Assembly (NCBI GenBank): GCA_902806355.1
Contig: CADCWI010000115.1
Coordinates: forward strand, 1-13,986
Source of the DNA: an uncultured Thermomicrobiales bacterium
GTDB lineage: Bacteria > Chloroflexota > Chloroflexia > Thermomicrobiales > UBA6265
Direction: 5' to 3'
Length of the DNA: 13,986 nt
The notes beneath the pieces were generated by a model that searched no databases, was not told the DNA's origin, and worked only from the letters and a program-made list of their open reading frames with translations. This document shows, in pieces, positions 1 to 10,053 of this stretch. Each line of letters begins with the position of its first letter. Positions within the stretch are counted from its first letter, which is position 1. The position numbers were made by a program, and so were the translations under genes.

Positions 1-1
1 C

Positions 2-601
<600 letters not shown>

Positions 602-773
602 ACGATTGTGGTGGACAACGGCGCAACGCTTTCTGCTCGATGAAGCAGCGAGCCGTCGCATGTCCTCAAGACATCGTGAATGCGGCATAGGCATTGCATC
701 AGGTCTGTTAGTGCGCTTCGATTATCGGTTCGTGGCGCAATTCGTTTCGAATCCAGACGTGGGGATACTTCAT

Positions 774-1763
774 ATGCGACAACTCGGCGGCAAGGGTCTT
801 GGATCGATCAATTCCGTTCGCAACTTCATGAATCTGGTAAGGGAAATTGACTTCGACGAAGTCCGGGAGCGGGCGGAGCGGCCTCCGCGTGTGCTGGTGA
901 TCGGAGGCTCTGATGATGCTGCCCGCACCACCACGGATGTGATCTTCGGCTCAGAGACGGGTGGTTCGGTGGAAGCGCGAGGCATTGACGGCGAGCGTGA
1001 GATCGATGCGGCCCGGTACGATGCAATCGTTGTTGCCGACCCAGACAACGCGGGCCTTCTCGATACGGTGAAGCGAAGGCTGACGCGATCGAGTGCCGAG
1101 AACCTCTTTCCTATCCAGCGGGCCGGCAACCCGAACGATGTGGCCAACCTCCGGGCGCGGATCGTCGGCGCGACGCTGGACATGGCCCCCTCTTATGGCA
1201 GGCACTACCCGGAGTTCGCCTCGGCGGCGATCAAGGAGATCATCAATGATTCAGCGCGGGCCAACGCCCAGTTCGCGCTGGTCTCGAACATCCCCGCGGT
1301 CATCCCGTTCCTGGGCGGGTTCGTTTCCGCCAGCGCAGACCTGATCGTGCTCACCAAGAACCAGATCATGATGAGTTACAAGATCGCGGCGGTGCACGGG
1401 AAGGACCTGCAGGACCAGGCATCCGTCATCCGCGAGCTTGTACCAGTCGTTGGGGCCGGTTTCCTTTGGCGAACCGTCGCACGCGAGGCTGTCTCATTCT
1501 TGCCATTCGCGGCGGGAACGATCCCGAAGGTCGCGATCGCGTACGCGGGCACGTTCGCTACCGGACGAGCGATCGACTTCTACTATCAGTTTGGGAAGAA
1601 GCCTTCCGGTGAACAGTTGCGGGCGTTCGCCAGGCAGGCCTCCCAGGCCGCGGATGGCCTCGGATTGTTGGGTCGCACTGGAACATCCACTCCAGCAGCC
1701 GCTGCGCTCCCTGCACCCGATCCGGAACGAAGCGGCAACACTGAAGAGATCAATCCCTCGTGA
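774..1763 (+). CDS. DUF697-family membrane protein with degenerate nucleotide-binding-like N-terminus
   Basis: Protein of 329 aa. The frame is open back to 606, but the upstream residues look untranslated. ATG 774 follows a GGGG about 9 nt upstream and begins a plausible soluble N-terminus. Residues 39-60 ([20 protein letters not shown]) look like a strand-loop-helix at the place where related GTPase-type proteins carry a P-loop, but no GKS/T is present. Residues 145-270 resemble DUF697: an amphipathic helix ([25 protein letters not shown] is the region), then hydrophobic stretches at about 167-192 and 222-262 rich in Gly, Ala and Pro. The last 30 residues are Pro/Ala-rich and probably disordered. 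DUF697 proteins are inner-membrane proteins of unknown function, often fused or linked to GTPases. Function here is unknown. It may share a transcript with mdh. Its stop is 17 bp before a long terminator hairpin. Confidence 0.75.
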   Translation: MRQLGGKGLGSINSVRNFMNLVREIDFDEVRERAERPPRVLVIGGSDDAARTTTDVIFGSETGGSVEARGIDGEREIDAARYDAIVVADPDNAGLLDTVKRRLTRSSAENLFPIQRAGNPNDVANLRARIVGATLDMAPSYGRHYPEFASAAIKEIINDSARANAQFALVSNIPAVIPFLGGFVSASADLIVLTKNQIMMSYKIAAVHGKDLQDQASVIRELVPVVGAGFLWRTVAREAVSFLPFAAGTIPKVAIAYAGTFATGRAIDFYYQFGKKPSGEQLRAFARQASQAADGLGLLGRTGTSTPAAAALPAPDPERSGNTEEINPS

Positions 1764-1780
1764 CCCACCGAGAGATCAAA

Positions 1781-1840
1781 AGCTGAACCGGAAACACGCC
1801 CCGTCGAGTCAATCCGTCGGGGCATGTTTCCGGTTCAGCT
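1781..1840. terminator. Long convergent hairpin, probable bidirectional terminator
   Basis: Two 23-nt arms (1781-1803 and 1818-1840) are complementary at 22 of 23 positions around a 14-nt loop. The one mismatch is C-A on the plus RNA but a G-U wobble on the minus RNA. After the stem the minus strand reads TTTTGATC, a short U tract; the plus side has none. The structure therefore best suits the minus-strand regulator gene, whose stop codon (1809-1811) lies in the loop and whose last codons form one arm. It may also stop transcripts from the DUF697 gene. Confidence 0.8.
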
Positions 1841-3176
1841 CGGTCAGTTTGACGCCAAGCATCGATGCCGCTTCGCGACGGTCCCCGCCTGTCGCGGCAA
1901 GAGCTTCGGTGATCGCCTGCCGCTCCACCTCTTCCAGGAGATCGGCTAGCGTCGACCCACGGCGTATTTTTTCGCCGATGTCCACCAAGCGACGGTTGTC
2001 CGCTCCCATGAAGTCGATGTGCTCGTCGGTGATGATCTGGCCTTGGGCCAGCACGGTCGCCCGTTCGATGATGTTGATCAGCTCTCGGACATTGCCTGGC
2101 CAGTCGTACGCCATCAGCTTCTCCATCGCGCGCTGCGTCAATCGCCCGGGAGCGCTCGAAGGACTGTGCCGGTACTTGTCGACGAAATGCTCGACCAGGA
2201 GTGGAATGTCTTCCTTCCGGTCGCGCAGTGCCGGGAGATAGATGGAGATGACATTGAGCCGGTAGAAAAGGTCCTCGCGGAACTTTCCGGCTTCGATCTC
2301 CTGCGGCAGGATCTTGTTCGTGGCGGCGATGATCCGGGTATCGATCTTGACGGAGACAGAGCCCCCGACGCGTTCGAATTCGCGCTCCTGAAGCACCCGG
2401 AGAAGCTTCTTCTGCGTCGAGAGCGTCATCTCACCGATCTCGTCGAGGAAGATGGTCCCTTTGTTGGCCATCTCGAAGCGACCCTTGCGCTGATTGATGG
2501 CGCCGGTGAAGGAGCCCTTTTCGTGACCGAAGAGTTCGCTTTCGAGCAGGGTTTCGGGGAGGGCGGCGCAATTCACCTTGATCAGCGGACCGCGCGAGTA
2601 GCTTGATGTGCCGTGAAGGATCGAGGCGATGAGTTCCTTGCCGGTACCGGTTTCGCCAGTGATGAGAACGGTCGCATCCGAATGCGCGATCCGGCCGATC
2701 GTCTTGTATACCTCCTGCATCGCTGGGCTGTTCCCGATCAGGAGCTCGTTCGGGTCGCGATCGTCGAGGCGTGAAGAAAGCTGCTGAACCTGATTGCTGA
2801 GCGCCTGCCGGTCGAAGAAGCGCTGCACGGTGAGCACGACTTCCTCGAGGTCGAACGGCTTGGTGATGTAATCGTACGCTCCCGATCGCATCGCATCGAT
2901 CGCGACATTGGATGACCCGTACGCGGTCATGACGATTACTGGAAGCTGGGCTCGATCGGTGCCTCGTGCTTCGCGGAGGACTTCCAGTCCATTCTTGTCT
3001 GGCATCCGGATATCCATCATCACCAGGTCGGGCCGGGCACCGTCCGAGCGATTGATGGCTTCCAGGACATTCGCCCCGGTCTCGCCTTCTTCGATATCGT
3101 ACGCTTCATCTTCCAGAAGATTCCGCAGTACGTCTCTGATGGCGGCGTCGTCATCGACGATCATTACTTTCGGCAT
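1809..3176 (-). CDS. NtrC-type sigma-54-dependent response regulator (orphan)
   Basis: A 455-aa protein with three domains. The receiver (1-120) has acidic pocket D8-D10, phospho-acceptor D55 in MMDIRMP, T84 and K106. The AAA+ domain (about 144-370) has Walker A GETGTGKE at 174-181, the sigma-54 contact loop as GSFTGA at 221-226 (usual form GAFTGA), Walker [19 protein letters not shown], and GNVREL at 361-366. The C-terminal Fis-type helix-turn-helix (about 412-452, [13 protein letters not shown] then a short recognition helix) ends only five residues after the conserved RK. Such proteins, once phosphorylated, hydrolyse ATP to open sigma-54 promoters. No sensor kinase is adjacent, so the partner is unknown. 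An in-frame ATG at 3194 would add six residues; ATG 3176 is preferred because receivers normally begin MPKxxIVDDD, and GGGGCG precedes it. It is transcribed divergently from aroKB. Confidence 0.93.
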   Translation of the reverse strand: MPKVMIVDDDAAIRDVLRNLLEDEAYDIEEGETGANVLEAINRSDGARPDLVMMDIRMPDKNGLEVLREARGTDRAQLPVIVMTAYGSSNVAIDAMRSGAYDYITKPFDLEEVVLTVQRFFDRQALSNQVQQLSSRLDDRDPNELLIGNSPAMQEVYKTIGRIAHSDATVLITGETGTGKELIASILHGTSSYSRGPLIKVNCAALPETLLESELFGHEKGSFTGAINQRKGRFEMANKGTIFLDEIGEMTLSTQKKLLRVLQEREFERVGGSVSVKIDTRIIAATNKILPQEIEAGKFREDLFYRLNVISIYLPALRDRKEDIPLLVEHFVDKYRHSPSSAPGRLTQRAMEKLMAYDWPGNVRELINIIERATVLAQGQIITDEHIDFMGADNRRLVDIGEKIRRGSTLADLLEEVERQAITEALAATGGDRREAASMLGVKLTELNRKHAPTD

Positions 3177-3236
3177 CGAAATCGCACGCCCCATTACCCC
3201 GTGACCCTGGGGTTGACTGTCAGTCGCTGAAGGTCC

Positions 3237-3258
3237 ATCACTTACATGTGATTATAGA
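3237..3258. promoter_or_regulatory. Divergent promoter region with a small inverted repeat (candidate operator)
   Basis: The 169-bp gap between the regulator gene and aroKB holds ATCAC-TTACAT-GTGAT (3237-3252), a perfect 5-bp inverted repeat with 6-bp spacing. It runs into a minus-strand TATAAT (3256-3251) and an overlapping plus-strand TATAGA (3253-3258). No good -35 is visible for either direction. The layout fits a factor binding across the -10 regions of two divergent promoters; the regulator itself is one possible binder, but that is a guess. Confidence 0.35.
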
Positions 3259-3345
3259 CGCTCGCTGCGTCTCTCGGGGACCGACTCCGCAAGGAGACGT
3301 GCCGCAGAGCCGGGCAATTCGACTCATCTCAGAGGCTTACCAAGG

Positions 3346-4998
3346 ATGATTTCACGCGTAGCGCTGGTTGGACTGAGCGGAACAGGCAAGAGTTCAGCGG
3401 CCCGTTTGATCGCCGAGGCGCTCGGGTGGACCGCAATCGATACGGATCAGGAGATTGCGATCCGCGCCGGCTCGTCGATACCCACGATCTTTCGCGATCA
3501 GGGTGAATCGGCATTCCGGGCGTTGGAGCGCATGGCGATGCGTGAGGCGCTTTCCCGTTCGTCGGTCGTGATCGCAACCGGTGGCGGCGCCGTCCTGGAA
3601 CCGGAGATTTGGACAGGGCAGTGGCTGGGCGCGCCGGAAACGTTGGTCGTTCGCTTCGACGCTGATCCAGAGAAGCTGCTCATCCGGCTGACGAGGCAGG
3701 CGGAAGGCGGAACGGATGAGGCGGACCGCCCTCTCCTCGCGGGAAGTGACCCCCTCGCGAACCTGCAACGCATGCGACGCGAACGCGAACCCGCCTACGC
3801 ACAGGCAGATGTGACGCTCGATGTGAGCGCCCAGGCACTGCGCGACGTGGTAGCGGACGTGGTCGAGCTTGTCCGTTTGGGCTCTGGTGGTTCGTCGACC
3901 ATAACGCTCGATCTTCCCCAGGTATCATCGCTCATCACGGTTGCGCCGGGCACGCGATTGGAGCTTGCCGACAGTATCGCTGGACACTGGCCGCGGGCCG
4001 ATCGGGTGTGGATCGGCATCGACGAGCATGTCGCGCCGCATGTCGTTGACCTGATCGCTGTTACGCCGCTTCAGGACCGGTTCGATGTGCGCACGATGGT
4101 GATCCCTCCCGGCGAGTCCAGCAAGGGTTTGGACGGACTTTCCGCGCTGTACGACTGGATGCTCGGCGGAAACGTCCGGCGTGGCGATGTCGCCGTCGCG
4201 CTGGGTGGCGGGATGGTCGGCGATCTGATGGGGTACGCCGCCGCAACGGTGTTGCGTGGGATCGGGCTGGTGCAGGTGCCGACGACGCTGCTGTCCATGG
4301 TGGACAGCAGCGTCGGCGGCAAGACTGGCATCAATCACGCGGAGGGGAAGAATCTGATCGGGACCTTCTACCAGCCATCGCGCGTGCTGGTCGATCCGGA
4401 TCTCCTGCGATCGCTTCCCGAGCGAGAGTTCCGATCCGGCTGGGCGGAGATCATCAAGCACGCGGTGATCCAGCCGTCCACGCCAGGTGGTCGGGACGGC
4501 GGCCTGCTGACGACGCTCGAACGGAATGCGGCCGCGCTGTTGGAACGGCGAGGCCCGGTGTTGCCCTGGGTGATCCGCCAGAACATCGCGATCAAGACAG
4601 CTGTGGTCGAGAAGGATGAACGGGAATCCAGCCTGCGGGCGATCCTGAACTTCGGACACACGATCGGCCACGCGGTTGAGGCGGCTGGTTACCGGCTACT
4701 TCACGGCGAGGCGATCGCCGTCGGGATGCGGGCGGCGATGCTCATCGGAGAGCGGATGGGTCTTGTCGAAGCCGAGCACGTGGAGCGGATTACGTCCCTG
4801 GTCGAAACGTTCGGATTGCCGACATTCGCCACCGTCGATAAGGAAACCGTGCGAACCCGGATGATGAGCGACAAGAAGATTTCCGGGGGGCACCAAACCT
4901 GGATCCTTCCGGTCCAGGGAGGCGGAGTCGTCATGTCGCGGGATGTGCAGGAGACGTTCGTCGAGGATGCGCTGGCTTCGGTGCTGACATCCACATAA
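3346..4998 (+). CDS. aroKB: Bifunctional shikimate kinase / 3-dehydroquinate synthase (AroK-AroB fusion)
   Basis: A 550-aa fusion of two steps of the shikimate pathway. Residues 1 to about 175 are shikimate kinase (ATP + shikimate to shikimate-3-phosphate): P-loop GLSGTGKS at 9-16, DTD at 32-34, shikimate-binding R58 and GGG at 79-81, and the lid around RPLL. Residues about 190-550 are dehydroquinate synthase (DAHP to 3-dehydroquinate, NAD and metal dependent): GGGMVGDLMGY at 287-297, PTTLLSMVDSSVGGKTGIN at 312-330, and likely metal ligands E368, H438 (NFGHTIGH) and H453. Both halves keep their key motifs, so both activities are expected. The two enzymes are not consecutive in the pathway (steps 2 and 5). 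Start ATG 3346 has AGAGG 10 nt upstream. No other aro gene is in view. It is followed after 192 bp by the SAM-cycle genes. Confidence 0.95.
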   Translation: MISRVALVGLSGTGKSSAARLIAEALGWTAIDTDQEIAIRAGSSIPTIFRDQGESAFRALERMAMREALSRSSVVIATGGGAVLEPEIWTGQWLGAPETLVVRFDADPEKLLIRLTRQAEGGTDEADRPLLAGSDPLANLQRMRREREPAYAQADVTLDVSAQALRDVVADVVELVRLGSGGSSTITLDLPQVSSLITVAPGTRLELADSIAGHWPRADRVWIGIDEHVAPHVVDLIAVTPLQDRFDVRTMVIPPGESSKGLDGLSALYDWMLGGNVRRGDVAVALGGGMVGDLMGYAAATVLRGIGLVQVPTTLLSMVDSSVGGKTGINHAEGKNLIGTFYQPSRVLVDPDLLRSLPEREFRSGWAEIIKHAVIQPSTPGGRDGGLLTTLERNAAALLERRGPVLPWVIRQNIAIKTAVVEKDERESSLRAILNFGHTIGHAVEAAGYRLLHGEAIAVGMRAAMLIGERMGLVEAEHVERITSLVETFGLPTFATVDKETVRTRMMSDKKISGGHQTWILPVQGGGVVMSRDVQETFVEDALASVLTST

Positions 4999-5024
4999 AC
5001 CGGATTCCGGACGTTGCGACTGTC

Positions 5025-5035
5025 TATGCTATGCT
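5025..5035 (+). promoter_or_regulatory. Possible -10 elements before the SAM-cycle leader
   Basis: Two overlapping TATGCT hexamers (5025-5030 and 5030-5035) occur just after the aroKB stop. No convincing -35 lies at the right distance (nearest sequence is GGATTCCGGAC). If used, transcription would begin around 5037-5042, which would remove part of the first inverted repeat of the leader. The alternative is read-through from aroKB. Confidence 0.3.
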
Positions 5036-5190
5036 CAGCGATGCAGCTGAGTGATCCTACGGGTCACCGGCACATTCGCGTGTGGACGGCCCCTGGAGAT
5101 CGCTACCGGAGGAGGCCGAATGCATCCGCTGTGGGGGCGAATCGTTCGGCCTCCATCGCGCAACGTGGTTGGCACAGGAGTCCATTCGGC
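5034..5190 (+). promoter_or_regulatory. Structured leader of the SAM-cycle genes (candidate cis-regulatory RNA)
   Basis: Inverted repeats in order: CTCAGC/GCTGAG (5034-5039 with 5046-5051, 6-nt loop); GTGATCC/GGGTCAC (5051-5057 with 5061-5067, one G-U pair, 3-nt loop); GGAGGCCGAA/TTCGGCCTCC (5111-5120 with 5145-5154, perfect, 24-nt loop). The loop of the last hairpin (TGCATCCGCTG, 5121-5131) can pair over 10 bp, with one bulged C, with CAGCGATGCA at 5036-5045. That would compete with the first stem or form a pseudoknot. GCCCC (5089-5093) can also pair with GGGGC (5134-5138) in the same loop. The third stem contains the 3' part of a strong Shine-Dalgarno, GGAGGAGG (5108-5115), and reaches the start of a small upstream ORF. 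I could not match this to any SAM, SAH or other riboswitch consensus I know. Confidence 0.45.

Positions 5191-5194
<4 letters not shown>
5120..5194 (+). CDS. Possible 24-aa upstream ORF coupled to the PfkB-family gene
   Basis: ATG 5120 follows GGAGGAGG (5108-5115) with 4-nt spacing, the strongest Shine-Dalgarno-like sequence in the window. The ORF begins MHPLWGRIVRPPSRN and ends at TGA 5192-5194, which overlaps the GTG start of the next gene (GTGA). That arrangement is typical of translational coupling. Its start region is buried in the 5111-5154 hairpin. There is no run of Met, Cys or other regulatory codons, so classical attenuation is not indicated. It could be a regulatory leader peptide or a chance ORF. 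Confidence 0.4.
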
Positions 5195-7564
<2,370 letters not shown>

Positions 7565-7576
7565 AGATCGCCACAA

Positions 7577-7604
7577 CGCCGGCTGCCGTCCCGGGCAGCC
7601 GGCG
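7577..7604 (+). terminator. GC-rich hairpin between ahcY and metK
   Basis: CGCCGGCTGCC (7577-7587) and GGCAGCCGGCG (7594-7604) form a perfect 11-bp stem with a 6-nt loop, 12 bp after the ahcY stop. No U tract follows, so it could be a weak terminator, an attenuator that lowers metK expression, or an mRNA-stability element. No known SAM riboswitch consensus was seen in this 109-bp gap. Confidence 0.5.
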
Positions 7605-7673
7605 CCTCGCGTTTGCCAGCGCACCCTCCATGCTCCGCACCCCTCGCAGATCCCGAAGTCAAGGATGAATTCG

Positions 7674-8903
7674 ATGACGACGACGTTCGATACCGCGGAA
7701 AAGTTGCTCTTCACCTCCGAGTCTGTGACGGAAGGCCATCCCGACAAGGTCTGCGATCAGATCTCCGATGCGGTCCTCGATGCCGTACTGGCCGAAGATC
7801 CCATGGGCAGGGTGGCGTGCGAGACGTCGACGACCACCGGGCTTGTTGTCGTCTTCGGTGAGATCACGACGAGTACCTATGTCGACGTGCAGGCGCTGGT
7901 TCGGCAAGTCGTCACCGATATCGGATATACCCATTCCGATCATGGGTTCGATGCAGCCACGAGCGGCGTGATTGTAGCGATCAAGGAGCAGAGCGCCGAG
8001 ATCTCGGCGGGGGTTACGACCGCGCTCGAGGCCCGGTCCGGTACCCAGGGTGACAAGTACGATCTCACCGGTGCCGGGGACCAGGGAATGATGATCGGTT
8101 ATGCAAGCAACGAAACGCCGGAGCTCATGCCACTCCCGATCTCGCTTGCCCACAAGGTAGCACGTCGACTGGCCGAGGCTCGCAAAAGCGGCGAGATCGC
8201 ATACCTGCTGCCAGATGGCAAGAGCCAGGTGACCGTTGAGTACTCCATGGGCAAGCCTGTTCGAGTCGACACAGTGGTCGTATCCACCCAGCATCTGCCT
8301 GATCCGACGAATGAGCAGATCGCGTCGGATGTGGAAACCCTCGTCATTCGACAGGTCATCCCGGCCGAGCTCCTGGATGAGCAGACCAAGATCCTTGTCA
8401 ATCCGAGTGGACGTTTCGAGGTGGGTGGCCCAATGGCGGATGCTGGGCTGACCGGGCGTAAGATCATCGTCGACACCTATGGCGGCATGGCACGACATGG
8501 TGGGGGCGCCTTTTCCGGCAAGGATGCCACCAAGGTTGACCGCTCGGCGGCCTATGCCGCTCGATACGTCGCCAAGAACGTGGTTGCGGCCGGCCTTGCG
8601 GACCGATTCGAGCTACAGATTTCGTACGCGATCGGGCAAGCGCATCCAGTCTCGATCATGTGCGAAACGTTCGGCACCGGCAAGATCAGCGATGATGAAA
8701 TCGTGCGGCTGGTGACGGAAACCTTCGATCTTCGGCCGGCGGCAATAATCGAACACCTTGATCTGCGTCGTCCGATCTATCGCCAGACAGCGGCCTACGG
8801 CCACTTTGGACGAGATGATCTCGATCTGCCATGGGAAAAGACCGACAAGGCGGAAGCGTTGGCCAATGCCGCGGGCGTCGCGACAGCGGTTGTCGCGAAT
8901 TAG
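7674..8903 (+). CDS. metK: S-adenosylmethionine synthetase (methionine adenosyltransferase)
   Basis: Makes S-adenosylmethionine from methionine and ATP. 409 aa. Conserved elements: [20 protein letters not shown] with GHPDK at 21-25 (ATP/metal site), [12 protein letters not shown] at 133-144 (adenine and methionine-binding signature), and the phosphate-loop signature [19 protein letters not shown] from 276. Bacterial MetK commonly has [13 protein letters not shown], so Pro is replaced by Ala here. Start: ATG 7665 would overlap the Shine-Dalgarno, whereas ATG 7674 has AAGGA at 7661-7665 with 8-nt spacing and gives the usual short N-terminus. Placed after ahcY, it completes a SAM-regeneration module. 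Homocysteine methylation (MetE/MetH) is not in the window. A strong hairpin follows the gene. Confidence 0.97.
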   Translation: MTTTFDTAEKLLFTSESVTEGHPDKVCDQISDAVLDAVLAEDPMGRVACETSTTTGLVVVFGEITTSTYVDVQALVRQVVTDIGYTHSDHGFDAATSGVIVAIKEQSAEISAGVTTALEARSGTQGDKYDLTGAGDQGMMIGYASNETPELMPLPISLAHKVARRLAEARKSGEIAYLLPDGKSQVTVEYSMGKPVRVDTVVVSTQHLPDPTNEQIASDVETLVIRQVIPAELLDEQTKILVNPSGRFEVGGPMADAGLTGRKIIVDTYGGMARHGGGAFSGKDATKVDRSAAYAARYVAKNVVAAGLADRFELQISYAIGQAHPVSIMCETFGTGKISDDEIVRLVTETFDLRPAAIIEHLDLRRPIYRQTAAYGHFGRDDLDLPWEKTDKAEALANAAGVATAVVAN

Positions 8904-8936
8904 GTTTGACGCGGATCGTTTTGCTGGGTCAAAGGG

Positions 8937-8970
8937 GCAACAGGGCGGCACACACGTGCCGCCCTGTTGC
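8937..8970 (+). terminator. Hairpin after metK, probable transcription terminator
   Basis: GCAACAGGGCGGCAC (8937-8951) and GTGCCGCCCTGTTGC (8956-8970) form a perfect 15-bp stem with loop ACAC. There is no U tract, so termination may rely on the stem or on Rho. It separates the SAM-cycle genes from a new promoter at 9011. Confidence 0.65.
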
Positions 8971-9010
8971 ACTGTGACGGTGGTGCCATTGTCCTGCAGG
9001 GCGCGGCATG

Positions 9011-9038
9011 TTGATCTCGTCAACGTCTGTGCTATAAC
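9011..9038 (+). promoter_or_regulatory. Sigma-70-type promoter before the DarA-like gene
   Basis: TTGATC (9011-9016), a 16-nt spacer, and TATAAC (9033-9038) preceded by TGC, which fits an extended -10. The start of transcription would be near 9045, about 42 nt before the ATG. Confidence 0.6.
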
Positions 9039-9086
9039 CCCAGTCAGCTTCGATCGTTCCAGCCAGGACGGGGTTCCCCCCAATCA

Positions 9087-9428
9087 ATGAAGTTCGTAAT
9101 TGCCATCGTTCAGGATTATGACTCCGACAGACTGCTGCGATCGATCGTGCTTTCCGGCCTGAGAGCGACCCGAATCGCCAGCACAGGTGGATTCCTGCGG
9201 ATGGGAAACACGACGGTTCTTATGGGTGTCGATGACCAGCGCCTGTCCGAGTGTCTGTCCATCATCGAGAAGTCCTGCAAGTCTCGAGTGGAGGTCCAGG
9301 TCGATGTGGCCTCACCGGAGTACGTCGAGTGGTTTCCGGCTGGCATCGATGACGTCACCGTTGGAGGAGCAGTCGTGTTCATCGTCCCGGTCGAGCGGCA
9401 CGTACAGTTTCCAGGTTCTTCGTCATGA
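9087..9428 (+). CDS. DarA/PstA (YaaQ, DUF970)-type cyclic-di-AMP receptor homologue
   Basis: A 113-aa PII-like protein. MKFVIAIVQDYDSDRLL matches the N-terminus of Bacillus YaaQ/DarA closely, followed by the hallmark TGGFLRMGNTTVLMGV (from residue 33) and the C-terminal strand VGGAVVFIVPVERHVQF. In characterised relatives these trimeric cytosolic proteins bind c-di-AMP between subunits, using residues in and near the TGGFLxxGNTT segment; the downstream target is not known. The B-loop region between about residues 63 and 88 is shorter than in YaaQ as I recall it. Whether this protein binds c-di-AMP is inferred from the family. Its own promoter lies at 9011. Only a weak, distant AGGACGGGG precedes ATG 9087. 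The stop overlaps the next start (ATGA). Confidence 0.88.
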   Translation: MKFVIAIVQDYDSDRLLRSIVLSGLRATRIASTGGFLRMGNTTVLMGVDDQRLSECLSIIEKSCKSRVEVQVDVASPEYVEWFPAGIDDVTVGGAVVFIVPVERHVQFPGSSS

Positions 9429-9703
9429 CCACCAAGCGGGCGAGAGTGATCGCCGAGGTGCATAGGGAGTTTGGCCAGCGTGTCCGGCTTTCCTGCCGGG
9501 GCCTGATGATTGCGGCGAGTGTGGCGTTACAGCAGTTCGGGACGGATAACGCACCGACCCAGCGGGACCATCCCCCGTATGTACAGCTTCTGGATGATCC
9601 GCTTGATAGATTCTCGGAACGCGAACTCATCGGGGGTCTGGTGCTCACCACCGACCTGAAGGTGCCGGCCGACGACAGCCGGATGACTGGCAACCAGAAT
9701 TAG
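9425..9703 (+). CDS. Unrecognised 92-aa protein, translationally coupled to the DarA-like gene
   Basis: ATG 9425 overlaps the preceding stop (ATGA), so it is probably translated by coupling. The protein begins with a basic helix-forming stretch (KRARVIAEVHREFGQRVR), then a short moderately hydrophobic segment (LMIAASVALQQFG, about 27-39), then a hydrophilic remainder with many charged residues. No signal peptide, convincing membrane helix or known motif is seen. The overlap suggests that it may work with or be regulated alongside the c-di-AMP receptor homologue. The 3' end lies in one arm of a 9-bp inverted repeat. It could instead be a chance ORF, but the overlap and length favour a gene. 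Confidence 0.55.
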   Translation: MTTKRARVIAEVHREFGQRVRLSCRGLMIAASVALQQFGTDNAPTQRDHPPYVQLLDDPLDRFSERELIGGLVLTTDLKVPADDSRMTGNQN

Positions 9704-9733
9704 CGCTGTCCCGAAGCACGATCCGGTTGCCAG
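9687..9733. terminator. Inverted repeat between convergent genes, possible terminator
   Basis: CTGGCAACC (9687-9695) and GGTTGCCAG (9725-9733) are perfectly complementary across a 29-nt loop which itself can form a small stem. It spans the end of the 92-aa gene and lies just after the SWIM gene's stop. There is no U tract on either side. Confidence 0.4.
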
Positions 9734-9747
9734 CCATTATCGATAGA

Positions 9748-10023
9748 TCAGCCATGAACGGCGGTTTGTGGCTGGCCGTATCTAGTATCCTCGGACAACA
9801 TCGGACCGAGAATTTGCTGCGCAGCCATTACATGTGCGCAGGAGTCAAGAACATGGGCTTCGAATGTGTGGCAGGAGCAATGCCAGCCATCTTCATTCAA
9901 AGCTACCGTGTACGTGTCGTGGGAGCCACGGAACTGAGCCTGGAACGTCGTGATGCTTACTCGCTCTGGTTCGCGCGCGTAGCGGTTCGCCTTTTCGATC
10001 TTCCCAATCATGCCCGAGTTCAT
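9748..10023 (-). CDS. Small SWIM zinc-finger protein
   Basis: A 91-aa protein: a short helix (MIGKIEKANRYAREPERV), two or three strands (TTFQAQFRGSHDTYTVAL), then the SWIM signature C49-x-C51-x10-C62-x-H64, with Trp just before it (DGWHCSCHTF). Four ligands would bind one zinc ion. SWIM domains act in DNA or protein binding, for example in SWI2/SNF2 proteins, transposases and plant FAR1; here the domain stands alone, so the role is unknown. Start: ATG 10023 has AAAGGAG at 10040-10034, 10 nt upstream; the in-frame ATG at 10011 is 22 nt from it. A possible 56-aa ORF lies 30 bp upstream on the same strand. It is convergent with the DarA-linked gene. Confidence 0.82.
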   Translation of the reverse strand: MNSGMIGKIEKANRYAREPERVSITTFQAQFRGSHDTYTVALNEDGWHCSCHTFEAHVLDSCAHVMAAQQILGPMLSEDTRYGQPQTAVHG

Positions 10024-10053
10024 CGATATTCCGCTCCTTTACTCAATGTGCTG

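Noticed and set aside
744..754. GTTTCGAATCC, resembling a tRNA T-loop
   Set aside because: No matching T-stem, acceptor stem, D arm or anticodon arm could be built around it.
606..773. N-terminal extension of the DUF697 protein (start at 606)
   Set aside because: The extra 56 residues show no family-like features and no ribosome-binding site; ATG 774 is better placed.
1438..2241. Open frame of 267 codons on the plus strand across the DUF697 gene end and the regulator gene
   Set aside because: It runs through the terminator hairpin and overlaps two well-supported genes in other frames.
3299..3349. 16-codon GTG ORF after AAGGAG, overlapping the aroKB start as ATGA
   Set aside because: Spacing from AAGGAG to GTG is only 2 nt, too short for normal initiation, and there are no aromatic codon runs expected of an aro attenuator.
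3925..4671. Open frame of 248 codons on the minus strand opposite aroKB
   Set aside because: Antisense shadow of the dehydroquinate synthase domain; no motif and no ribosome-binding site of note.
7565..7673. Possible SAM riboswitch between ahcY and metK
   Set aside because: Only one simple GC-rich hairpin is present; no conserved SAM-I, II, III or SAM/SAH elements are seen.
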